A DNA stretch of 41,462 bases from Pleionea sp052032335 (GTDB lineage Bacteria; Pseudomonadota; Gammaproteobacteria; Enterobacterales; Kangiellaceae): assembly GCA_052032335.1 (NCBI GenBank), contig JBPEWV010000002.1, positions 1 to 41,462 of the forward strand. The letters are read 5' to 3'. A program made the translations under genes and the position numbers. Below are positions 8,801 to 14,976 of the stretch, piece after piece. The first letter of the stretch is position 1. The number at the start of each line of letters is the position of its first letter. Under the pieces are notes generated by a model, which had not been told where the DNA came from, did no database searches, and worked only from the letters and a program-made list of their open reading frames with translations.

Positions 8801-10196
8801 GATCACGCCACCCCTCTGGGTACAAATCAAGATCGGCCAGATTAACAAACTGAGAGTGTTCACCGTTGGTTGACAGGCTGACCGAATAAGGATCGGTCAC
8901 TTCGAGCGTTTCGATGGCGTCATTTTGCGGATGATAAACCTGCATTTCGAAACGGTAAAACTTGCGATCCAAAGTTTCATCACCAGTGTAAAACCAGATC
9001 CCGGTGTTGCTGTCTTCAGTCATCGCCAATTGACGGTCAGGATAAGCCGCGTCGCTGTAAATATTCAGCGTTACCGATTGCGCCGTGGGCGCCCAAACTG
9101 CAACCGAAACCGAACCGTCTTCGTAGTGAACGCCCAGCTCTGCTTCATCGGCATCCATGTCACCCATGGTGTACAAGCTGTCGAGCACTTTCGCCGCCTG
9201 TACTTTGGTTGCCACAATGGCAGCACCTTCAGTGTTGTAGCCGACCATTACCAGCTGCTGTTTTACCAGAGCTTTCGCCTGTTCATCACTGAGGTCTGCC
9301 ACAAACGCTGGCCAGTCTGCCAAACCACCTGCGCGAGTGCGTTGCTCTTCGCTCAGCTCCGTTGCAGTCAGCTCGATCACCGAACCGGTTACCTCATCGT
9401 CTTCATTTACCTCAATGCTGGCCGTCTCGGAATGATGCAGTTTTATTGCGACCACCTCTTGCAGATCAACGTCCCATAAAAACGTTGTGCTATCGAGCCA
9501 ATGCGCACTGATGTCTTTAATTTCTACCGCCTGTTCACCGAGCGACGTAATCGGGTACTCAAAAACCGAAGCAACCTGTGACAAGGTAAAGTTAACCCGG
9601 GCGTAATCGGGATCGTCTTGTACCAAGCTCATCGACCAATCGCCGCCACCCAGTTCTTTACCGGAATCATCTGTTCCTATATGAATGATAAAATTCGCAC
9701 AGTCACCGTAGTCGGGTTTTAATTTTAAAATCCAGTAAGCCCCATAATTCGGATCAATACCGTCATAAGTCAGTCCATTGGACCAGGATTGCGCAATTGA
9801 TTCATCGGCGTAAGCATCGCACCGATCGTTATTCCAGGTGTGCAATCGATACCCATCGTACACCGGATCGTTTGCCGTATTACTGGCGTCCTGAGGTCGG
9901 TTGTAATACAACACGGCTTCATACTCTTCCGGAAAAACCGACGGCTCGGGCAATGATGGATCGAGTCCGATAACGCAAGCGTCATTGGTTTCATTGGGTA
10001 CGGTTGGCGCTTCGCAATCAAGAGGTGGCGGTTCGACACACTCGGTACCCGACTCATTAGGAACCAAAGGTAAATCGCACGACAATAATTGCTCGCCACT
10101 CAACACATCACCAGCAACCGGGTTTTCACATCCAGTAAGCGTAAAGAGCAAAGTCAACAGGCTGGCTAACAACAGTTTATGGGTGGATATATTCAT
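5853..10196 (-). CDS. Pullulanase-type GH13 debranching enzyme, lipoprotein with three C-terminal repeat modules
   Basis: A 1447-residue multi-domain enzyme expected to cut alpha-1,6 branches. In order: lipoprotein signal ending LTGC (Cys23, Glu at +2); a Cys/Pro-rich segment with two CxxPxVPNE-type units (about 40-75); a CBM41/pullulanase-associated domain (about 94-260); a CBM48-like domain (about 360-450); and a GH13_14-type barrel. The barrel holds FNWGYDP (601-607), DVVYNH (647-652), GFRFD with Asp721, FYGEGW with Glu750, and SKHDN with Asp849. A pullulanase-type C-terminal beta domain follows. The last 330 residues hold three roughly 105-residue repeats beginning YIRGDMNGWST, YIRGDINSWST and YLRGSFNGWGT; they look like starch-binding E-set or X25-like modules. 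Start ATG has CTGGAG upstream. It lies 66 bp behind a TonB receptor without an obvious terminator, so co-transcription is likely. Confidence 0.94.
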   Translation of the reverse strand: MNISTHKLLLASLLTLLFTLTGCENPVAGDVLSGEQLLSCDLPLVPNESGTECVEPPPLDCEAPTVPNETNDACVIGLDPSLPEPSVFPEEYEAVLYYNRPQDASNTANDPVYDGYRLHTWNNDRCDAYADESIAQSWSNGLTYDGIDPNYGAYWILKLKPDYGDCANFIIHIGTDDSGKELGGGDWSMSLVQDDPDYARVNFTLSQVASVFEYPITSLGEQAVEIKDISAHWLDSTTFLWDVDLQEVVAIKLHHSETASIEVNEDDEVTGSVIELTATELSEEQRTRAGGLADWPAFVADLSDEQAKALVKQQLVMVGYNTEGAAIVATKVQAAKVLDSLYTMGDMDADEAELGVHYEDGSVSVAVWAPTAQSVTLNIYSDAAYPDRQLAMTEDSNTGIWFYTGDETLDRKFYRFEMQVYHPQNDAIETLEVTDPYSVSLSTNGEHSQFVNLADLDLYPEGWRDHSIPTVADPEDAVIYEVHVRDFSALDATVSTDYRGKYLAFTETGSAPMLHLSNLTQAGVTHLHLLPTNDIASINESENIQVDLDDTIGDLCRVNSDAEVCGSVDDNAIIQEVLASYSPLSEQQQALVNDMRGFDSFNWGYDPKHFNVPDGVYATNPSGVTRIKEFRAMVKALHETGLRVVLDVVYNHTNSAGLWDNSVLDKVVPGYYHRRDPYTGAVQQSTCCNDTALEHVMMDKLMSDSLALWTEHYAVDGFRFDIMSHGSKQQMLSARERVQAIDPDNYFYGEGWYRDDGRSDQANQDNMAGTEIATFNDRQRDAIRYAGLFKGGSDPDFNAQDIIKLGMTGQLANYILEGSSGLASSGSSYNPAAYALDPADVVNYVSKHDNETLWDMLQFQLPFETSLSDRVRIANVSAALPLMSQGIPFLQLGGDMLRSKSMDKNSYDSGDWFNRVDYSMLDNNWNKGLPLEQDNGWRWYPNSEQPEELSISSLAASPYTQIGPSEISFAHAVFKEFLSIRRDSKLFRLTTEQDVIDRVGFHNIGSGQTHGVIVMSIDDGTGLPDLDPTVDAIVVMVNGTDTEQSHTVPTAEGFELHPTLVASVDSAVASATFVAGSDEGTFTVPARTMAVFVKPQEAGQGQGLSAYATSGEPDVVPYGDTVTYIRGDMNGWSTNDALEYLGNGVYRVAIDLSGGQSYNFKFASEDWSTVNFGAQTSSDNVVTPDEDKTLYRTNNNLVITPSVDGNYFFEVDASDSEAPILRVRNSDVYAGTAIYIRGDINSWSTDSELVHQGEGIYKVIIDVTSTGEQAFKVASSDWSTVDLSAGDGEPLVTEDVAKLLGPGGGMPNMSMDFSTAGEYTFLLDASNPQQQYLSVHQTQMYGEQPIYLRGSFNGWGTDNELVYQGDSTYSIDLVLSAGDHQFKFANADWSDINYGASGDDQTVLLDVAKRLYYNASDIQLSVDVDGTYRFTVTGPNDSAPSITVTQL
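5856..6839 (-). repeat. Three tandem ~105-residue modules in the pullulanase C terminus
   Basis: Translated repeats begin near residues 1121, 1231 and 1343. Each has an (I/L)RG(D/S)xNxWxT opening, a GxxxYxxxxxL strand, an F-K-F/V-A-x-x-D-W-S core and a closing Y-x-F-x-V/L-D/T-A strand. They have diverged substantially at protein level, so this is an old duplication. A glucan-binding role is inferred from position and fold-like pattern. Confidence 0.8.
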
Positions 10197-10262
10197 GATA
10201 AAACTCCAGATATTCGTTTCATTCGGCCCAAAATTTTCAATTTTTCTGTTCGCTAAACAGCG

Positions 10263-13220
10263 TTACAGAGACACATTGGCGCCCAAGAAAATTTGGCGGC
10301 CGAAAAACTGTATCGTTCCGGTGCGCGCTTCCGACACAAAATACGATTTGGTCGGCTGATCCGTCAGGTTATTGATTTGAAACAACAGTCGGGTAGATTC
10401 GTTAACATCGTAAGACGCCTGAAAATCCATCACAGTTTCATCATCGAAATACACCACCTGTTCGTTCACTCCCCACTGACGAGAGACGAACTCCGATCGG
10501 TAACGTGTACTTATTCGTGTTTCGAATTGGTCGTAATTGAAAAATACCGTGGCATTGGCCACATGCTGAGATAGTCCTTCGAAAGAAATTTCACCCTTAA
10601 TCTGACCGGTTTCAGTTAACGTTTTTACTTCGCTGTCAGTGTAGGCATAACTGGCATTGACTCCCAGCCCCGACCAGATGCCGGGCAATTGATCAAATAC
10701 CGTTGTGGTGGCAAGTTCAAAACCATGGATGGAGCCACCTTTATCATTGTTAAATGCAATGGTGAAATCTCCGTGACCGACCGCATCTTCCACCAACGAA
10801 ACCGGATCGAGGTAAGTTTCAGGATTGGGAATACCGGCCGCATCAAAGTCAAAGTTTGGAATGGTAATTCGGTCAACAAAGTTTTTAATATTTTTATAAA
10901 AAACTGCAATGGAATATCCGCCGGTTCCATCGGGGTAATAATGCTCAAACGACAGATCGTATTGATCAGCTAAGAACGGTTTCAGTCTAGGATTATTGGT
11001 TTGTGTTGCGGTAAATACACGTGGCTCTGGTGACTGTGGTGATTGATTCGGATTATCGATAACCTGCCCACTAAAATCGGCGGCCAGGCGGTTGATCTCC
11101 GGTCGTGCCATGACACGTGCCGCGGCAAATCGCAATTGCGAATCGTCAGTGAGCTTTACATTCAAATTTAATGACGGTAGATAATCGGTATAGTTAATTC
11201 CGTCGGTGTCACGAGCGTAACGCAAACTCACCAGTCCAGCCTCATCGGTAATGTATTGCGCGCCCAACGCCAAACGTTGCTCCAACGGCAAAGTTTCATC
11301 AACGTAACGCAACCGAGTCGCCGACTGATCACTGTTTACCGCTCGCACGCCTAGATTTCCGGTGACCGGAAAATCGGCTAGGTAAGTGTCGATATTGGCC
11401 ATCAAGTAAGCCGCTGTCACATCCTCAAACACCGAACCGCTTTGTCGCACCGACCAGTCAGTGTGGTAATCAATTTCACCCAATGCGTTGGTACCGAAAG
11501 TGGTTAAAGGCGTGCCTTCTCCTGTTGGCAACCAGGCATCAAGAACCTGATCGATATTAATCGCCAGATAGCTGGGAAAATGGGAAAAATCGCCCGACCA
11601 GTTCACCACCTGAGCCATGCCAGGTTGCAACTGAAATGGAGGTTCCAAACTGGCAAAGTCTGAATCGTTACCGTATTCGTAAACTTTTCGAGTGGCATCG
11701 TAACGACGCTCTGAATAACGCACACCAAACTCAATGGATGACAAGTAATCGTTGTTGAACAACTCGTACAGACTGTCCATTCGAAAAGCATTCACCCGAT
11801 CTTTATACAAGAAAGGGTAAGTGCCGTATTTGGTTGGCATCAGCGTGCCCGGGTCAGAAAAATCCTGATTGAAACCGACACTGGGAATGTCCAAACCACT
11901 GAACTGATAATTAATCACTACATTGGTATCGAGTACTGGATTGGCGACCGTTGCGTCTTCCGCCACCAGACTCCAGAGTAATCGATTTTGAAAGTCGCTT
12001 TCACCTTTCGAATGCGATAAGTCAGCTTTTAGCTGAAACGCATCGGTTAATTGCCACTCGCCACGCAATCCGAAACTTTCGGTATTGTCCTGCTCAGTGT
12101 CGTCATCGTTGGCAATTTCTACCCGGGTACCGCTGTTACTGGTTCGAGCAACCACACCACCGACCATGGTGTTTTCGACGATATCACTAAAATAATAATT
12201 GGCCGTCGAACCACCAAATTTAACTCGAAGTCCGCGAGCCCATTGTTGCGAATCGAATCTTGATACAAAGGCGTCAGCCTTGAGGACAAAGTCGTCAGTC
12301 GGAGCCCATTCAAGAGCGGCCATATAACCATTGCGCGTTTCGGTTCCACCTTTGTGTTGCAGCTCCATTCCTTCAGATACCAACTCACAGTTAGGGCAGT
12401 CGGCGTTATCCAAATCGGTATCGTTTGCACGATTATCCAAATCAATCAAAGTGGGATAAGTCAAACCGATAAATTGCTCAGCCACCGACGGCTGGTTGAG
12501 CCTGGCAAAGCCAAGCGAAACCCCCAAGGTATCTTGCGCAAATTTTCCCTGATAAGAAAAGCTTAAACGCTCGCCCCACTCATCGGCGTCGTAAACCGAA
12601 CTGGCTCGATCGTTGTGCATCAGCCTAAGATTAGCGTTAAATTTATGTTGTTCTGCATTGTTAAATGGGCTGGCCGTACGTAGCTCAATAGAGCCAGCAA
12701 CACCGCCTTCTATCAGCGAGGCTTTTTGCGATTTATAAACGGAGCCCGAAGCGATCAACTCGGAAGGGTATTGATCAAATTCAACACTTCGAGTGCCCGA
12801 CGTTGAGACTTGCTCACGACCGTTTAAGGTTGAGTGAATAAAAATACCGGACAAACCGCGAATATTAATTTCAGCGGCCTGACCGCCGGTTCGAATTGCA
12901 GAAATGCCCGGTAGCCGTGTCAAGGCGTCCGCAATAGAAACGTCGGGTAATGCACCTATGTCATCAGCCGATATCTGCTCCGAGACCGTATCGGCGTTTC
13001 GCTTTTCTTCCAACGAGCGAATCAAAGAGCCGGTATAACTGCCAGTAACAATAAGTTTGTTTTCTGTTTTTTCAGCGTCTTTAGTTTCGTCTTCGCTTGA
13101 TGTTTCAGCCTGCTCGGCAACATCTGCCTGTTGAGCAACTGCATACGTAGGCAAAAAACTAACGATGCTTCCTGCTGTCGCTAATAGGACTGTTAGCGAA
13201 CCTGGTATCAACTTGACCAT
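10263..13220 (-). CDS. TonB-dependent receptor, maltodextrin uptake type
   Basis: A 985-residue outer-membrane receptor of the Caulobacter/Xanthomonas large-receptor type (TIGR01782-like). It has a signal peptide ending near TYAVA-QQ, a TonB-box-like segment (NKLIVTGSY), a plug domain containing IGALPDVSIADALTRLPG, RGLSG and FDQYPSEL, and a long beta barrel ending in a C-terminal strand with terminal Leu. I place the start at the ATG at 13220 because GGTGGG precedes it and the signal peptide then begins at once; the open frame extends 26 codons further upstream without a signal. A promoter and operator lie directly upstream. It heads the transcript that includes the pullulanase, which suggests it carries malto-oligosaccharides released by that enzyme across the outer membrane using TonB energy. 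Substrate is inferred from context. Confidence 0.93.
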   Translation of the reverse strand: MVKLIPGSLTVLLATAGSIVSFLPTYAVAQQADVAEQAETSSEDETKDAEKTENKLIVTGSYTGSLIRSLEEKRNADTVSEQISADDIGALPDVSIADALTRLPGISAIRTGGQAAEINIRGLSGIFIHSTLNGREQVSTSGTRSVEFDQYPSELIASGSVYKSQKASLIEGGVAGSIELRTASPFNNAEQHKFNANLRLMHNDRASSVYDADEWGERLSFSYQGKFAQDTLGVSLGFARLNQPSVAEQFIGLTYPTLIDLDNRANDTDLDNADCPNCELVSEGMELQHKGGTETRNGYMAALEWAPTDDFVLKADAFVSRFDSQQWARGLRVKFGGSTANYYFSDIVENTMVGGVVARTSNSGTRVEIANDDDTEQDNTESFGLRGEWQLTDAFQLKADLSHSKGESDFQNRLLWSLVAEDATVANPVLDTNVVINYQFSGLDIPSVGFNQDFSDPGTLMPTKYGTYPFLYKDRVNAFRMDSLYELFNNDYLSSIEFGVRYSERRYDATRKVYEYGNDSDFASLEPPFQLQPGMAQVVNWSGDFSHFPSYLAINIDQVLDAWLPTGEGTPLTTFGTNALGEIDYHTDWSVRQSGSVFEDVTAAYLMANIDTYLADFPVTGNLGVRAVNSDQSATRLRYVDETLPLEQRLALGAQYITDEAGLVSLRYARDTDGINYTDYLPSLNLNVKLTDDSQLRFAAARVMARPEINRLAADFSGQVIDNPNQSPQSPEPRVFTATQTNNPRLKPFLADQYDLSFEHYYPDGTGGYSIAVFYKNIKNFVDRITIPNFDFDAAGIPNPETYLDPVSLVEDAVGHGDFTIAFNNDKGGSIHGFELATTTVFDQLPGIWSGLGVNASYAYTDSEVKTLTETGQIKGEISFEGLSQHVANATVFFNYDQFETRISTRYRSEFVSRQWGVNEQVVYFDDETVMDFQASYDVNESTRLLFQINNLTDQPTKSYFVSEARTGTIQFFGRQIFLGANVSL
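13140..13153. promoter_or_regulatory. Operator-like site inside the receptor signal-peptide codons
   Basis: TGCATACGTAGGCA matches the locus palindrome TGCATACGTATTCA at 12 of 14 positions. It lies in the coding region for the signal peptide, about 190 bp downstream of the main operator. It may be an auxiliary site for looping or road-blocking, or chance. Confidence 0.4.
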
Positions 13221-13272
13221 TTTCCCACCCCGGTTTGTGTCGTTTTTTAATTTTTTTATGACGCAATGCAAT

Positions 13273-13305
13273 AGTATGATTGAGTCAAAACTAACCAATC
13301 ATACT
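13273..13305. repeat. Perfect 10-bp inverted repeat around the predicted transcription start
   Basis: AGTATGATTG (13273-13282) and CAATCATACT (13296-13305) are perfect inverted copies separated by 13 bp. One arm covers the predicted -10 of the receptor promoter and the centre falls near the predicted start site. It may be a second operator or an mRNA 5' hairpin. Confidence 0.6.
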
Positions 13306-13327
13306 CAGTATTAAATTAACAAAACAA
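13298..13327 (-). promoter_or_regulatory. Predicted promoter of the pullulanase-linked TonB receptor
   Basis: On the minus strand, TTGTTT (13327-13322), an 18-bp spacer and TATGAT (13303-13298) form a plausible sigma-70 promoter. The operator ends exactly 5 bp upstream of the -35. The same spacing is found at two other promoters in the locus, which supports the call. Confidence 0.65.
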
Positions 13328-13332
13328 CGCGG

Positions 13333-13346
13333 TGCATACGTATTCA
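13333..13346. promoter_or_regulatory. LacI-type operator upstream of the pullulanase-linked receptor
   Basis: TGCATACGTATTCA is a near-perfect palindrome with a central CG, typical of LacI-family operators. An identical 14-mer occurs at 17928-17941 and 19789-19802. It lies directly upstream of the predicted -35. Confidence 0.8.
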
Positions 13347-13364
13347 TAGAAAAACAAAAGCGGA

Positions 13365-13388
13365 AAAATTACCGAAAATTTACGGTAA
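13365..13388 (-). terminator. Weak terminator after the halogenase
   Basis: TTACCG (13369-13374) and CGGTAA (13383-13388) form a short stem, followed on the minus strand by five T. It lies 31 bp past the halogenase stop. The stem is short, so termination may be partial. Confidence 0.4.
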
Positions 13389-13418
13389 AACCTTTGCAAT
13401 AAAATTAAACTTTGGTTC

Positions 13419-14906
13419 TTATTGGTTAGAAAGAAACGAGTGATGCGGCTTCAAGTGGCTTAACCCACTTTGAATGATCAACTTTAAATTACTCAGGTAC
13501 TGTCTGAGTTGTTGCTCCGAAATACTATCGGCCAACGGATGATATTGTTCAGGAATAACACCCTGACCGATTAAAACCTGATGCCAGGCAACTTCTGAAA
13601 AAAGCTCGTCTTGTTCGCGAAACAACTTACCGGTATTTCGGAAAAGTTCAATTTTATGCCGCAAAGATTCGGGCACCTCCATGGAACGGTTTTCCTTCCA
13701 GAATTCAGAGTCGGTCCGTCGATTTAAGTGATAATGAAGAATAATAAAATCACGAATTTTCTCAAACTCAAATTGTGATTGCCGATTGTACTCGCTCACT
13801 TCTTCGGGAAAGATTCGTGCTGCGGGTAACATGCGAATCAAGCGTGTGATCGCTTGCTGGATCAAATGAATGCTGGTCGACTCCAATGGCTCAAGAAAAC
13901 CACTGGAAAGTCCAATTGCAACAACGTTTTTATTCCATTGCTTTTTACGGCGACCGGTATCAAACCGTAACACCCTCGGGTCTGCTTCAATACTCTCACC
14001 CAGATCATCGGTCAGTGCTTTAATCGCTTCATCGTCATCGATGTGTCGACTGGAATAAACGATTCCGTTACCACAACGATGTTGCAATGGAATTTTCCAC
14101 TGCCAACCAAACGGATGCGCTATAGCTCGGGTATAAGGAGCAAGAATGGAATCGACTTTACTCGGCGCAGCAACGGCACGATCACATTGCAACCAATGCC
14201 CCCACGACTCATAACCCGTATTCAGCTCCTGTTCGATCAGGCGTCCGCGAAATCCGGAACAATCGATGAACAAATCACCCTTCACATCTCGTCCATCTTC
14301 CAGTTTCAGCGCTTGAATGTAACCCGATTCGGAATGTTTGGTAACCTCACAGACCATACCTTCCAGTCGAGTTACGCCCAGCCCTTCTGAAAACTGACGC
14401 AACATTAAAGCGTAGCGACCGGCGTCAAAATGATAAGCGTACACCAGGCCTTGCAGTGGACTGTCGGGAATACGATCGAGTTTGGCAAAAAGATCGTTTT
14501 TTGCGGCTTGATAATTAAAAGAATAATCCCAGAAAGAGCCCGCTTCTTTAAGTTGTCTGGCCTTCAACCAGTAGTGATGAAAATGGGTTAAGCCGAAATC
14601 GCGTCCGATATTGCCAAAGGCGTGCATGTAACTGTCACCAATACGGTCCCAGTTTTCGAACTGAATTCCCAACTTAATGGTGCCACCCGTGGCCTGCAAA
14701 AACTCTTGCTCATCAAGACCCAATAAATTATTGAATAGTTGGATCGGTGGAATGGTCGCTTCGCCCACCCCCACGGTTCCGAGTGTTTCAGATTCAACCA
14801 GAGTAATCGAGTAATCTTTAGGCAGTGCTCGCGCCAACAAAGATGCACTCATCCAGCCAGCGGTCCCACCACCTAGAATAACAATATTGTGTAGCGGTCG
14901 ATTCAT
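13419..14906 (-). CDS. Flavin-dependent (tryptophan-halogenase-family) halogenase
   Basis: A 495-residue member of the PrnA/RebH-type flavin-dependent halogenase family, whose known members use FADH2, oxygen and halide to halogenate an indole or similar ring. Family marks are intact: the FAD-binding GGGTAGW (12-18), Lys78 at the position of the catalytic lysine (GGTIKLG), the diagnostic WxWxIP motif as WQWKIP (268-273), and a Glu342 in PLEST where PrnA has its conserved glutamate. It lies between two TonB receptors in the glucan locus, where such genes are also known in Caulobacter- and Xanthomonas-type receptor loci; their natural substrate there is mostly unknown. It has only 70 bp upstream, mostly taken by a terminator hairpin, so expression probably relies on read-through from the receptor. 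A tryptophan-specific role should not be assumed. Confidence 0.9.
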   Translation of the reverse strand: MNRPLHNIVILGGGTAGWMSASLLARALPKDYSITLVESETLGTVGVGEATIPPIQLFNNLLGLDEQEFLQATGGTIKLGIQFENWDRIGDSYMHAFGNIGRDFGLTHFHHYWLKARQLKEAGSFWDYSFNYQAAKNDLFAKLDRIPDSPLQGLVYAYHFDAGRYALMLRQFSEGLGVTRLEGMVCEVTKHSESGYIQALKLEDGRDVKGDLFIDCSGFRGRLIEQELNTGYESWGHWLQCDRAVAAPSKVDSILAPYTRAIAHPFGWQWKIPLQHRCGNGIVYSSRHIDDDEAIKALTDDLGESIEADPRVLRFDTGRRKKQWNKNVVAIGLSSGFLEPLESTSIHLIQQAITRLIRMLPAARIFPEEVSEYNRQSQFEFEKIRDFIILHYHLNRRTDSEFWKENRSMEVPESLRHKIELFRNTGKLFREQDELFSEVAWHQVLIGQGVIPEQYHPLADSISEQQLRQYLSNLKLIIQSGLSHLKPHHSFLSNQ

Positions 14907-14921
14907 TCAGTCATTCCAAAG

Positions 14922-14960
14922 AAAAAACATCTCTATAAACCTGAGTTTACAGAGATGTTT
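14922..14960 (-). terminator. Terminator between TonB receptor and halogenase
   Basis: Arms 14926-14940 and 14945-14959 pair over 15 bp with one wobble and a CTGA loop. On the minus strand a T run follows. It lies between the receptor stop (14977) and the halogenase ATG (14906). Confidence 0.8.
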
Positions 14961-14976
14961 ACCAGGGAACAAAACA

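Noticed and set aside
8925..9479. Open frame of 184 codons antisense to the pullulanase gene
   Set aside because: Shadow of a strong coding region with clear domains; composition is not like a real protein.
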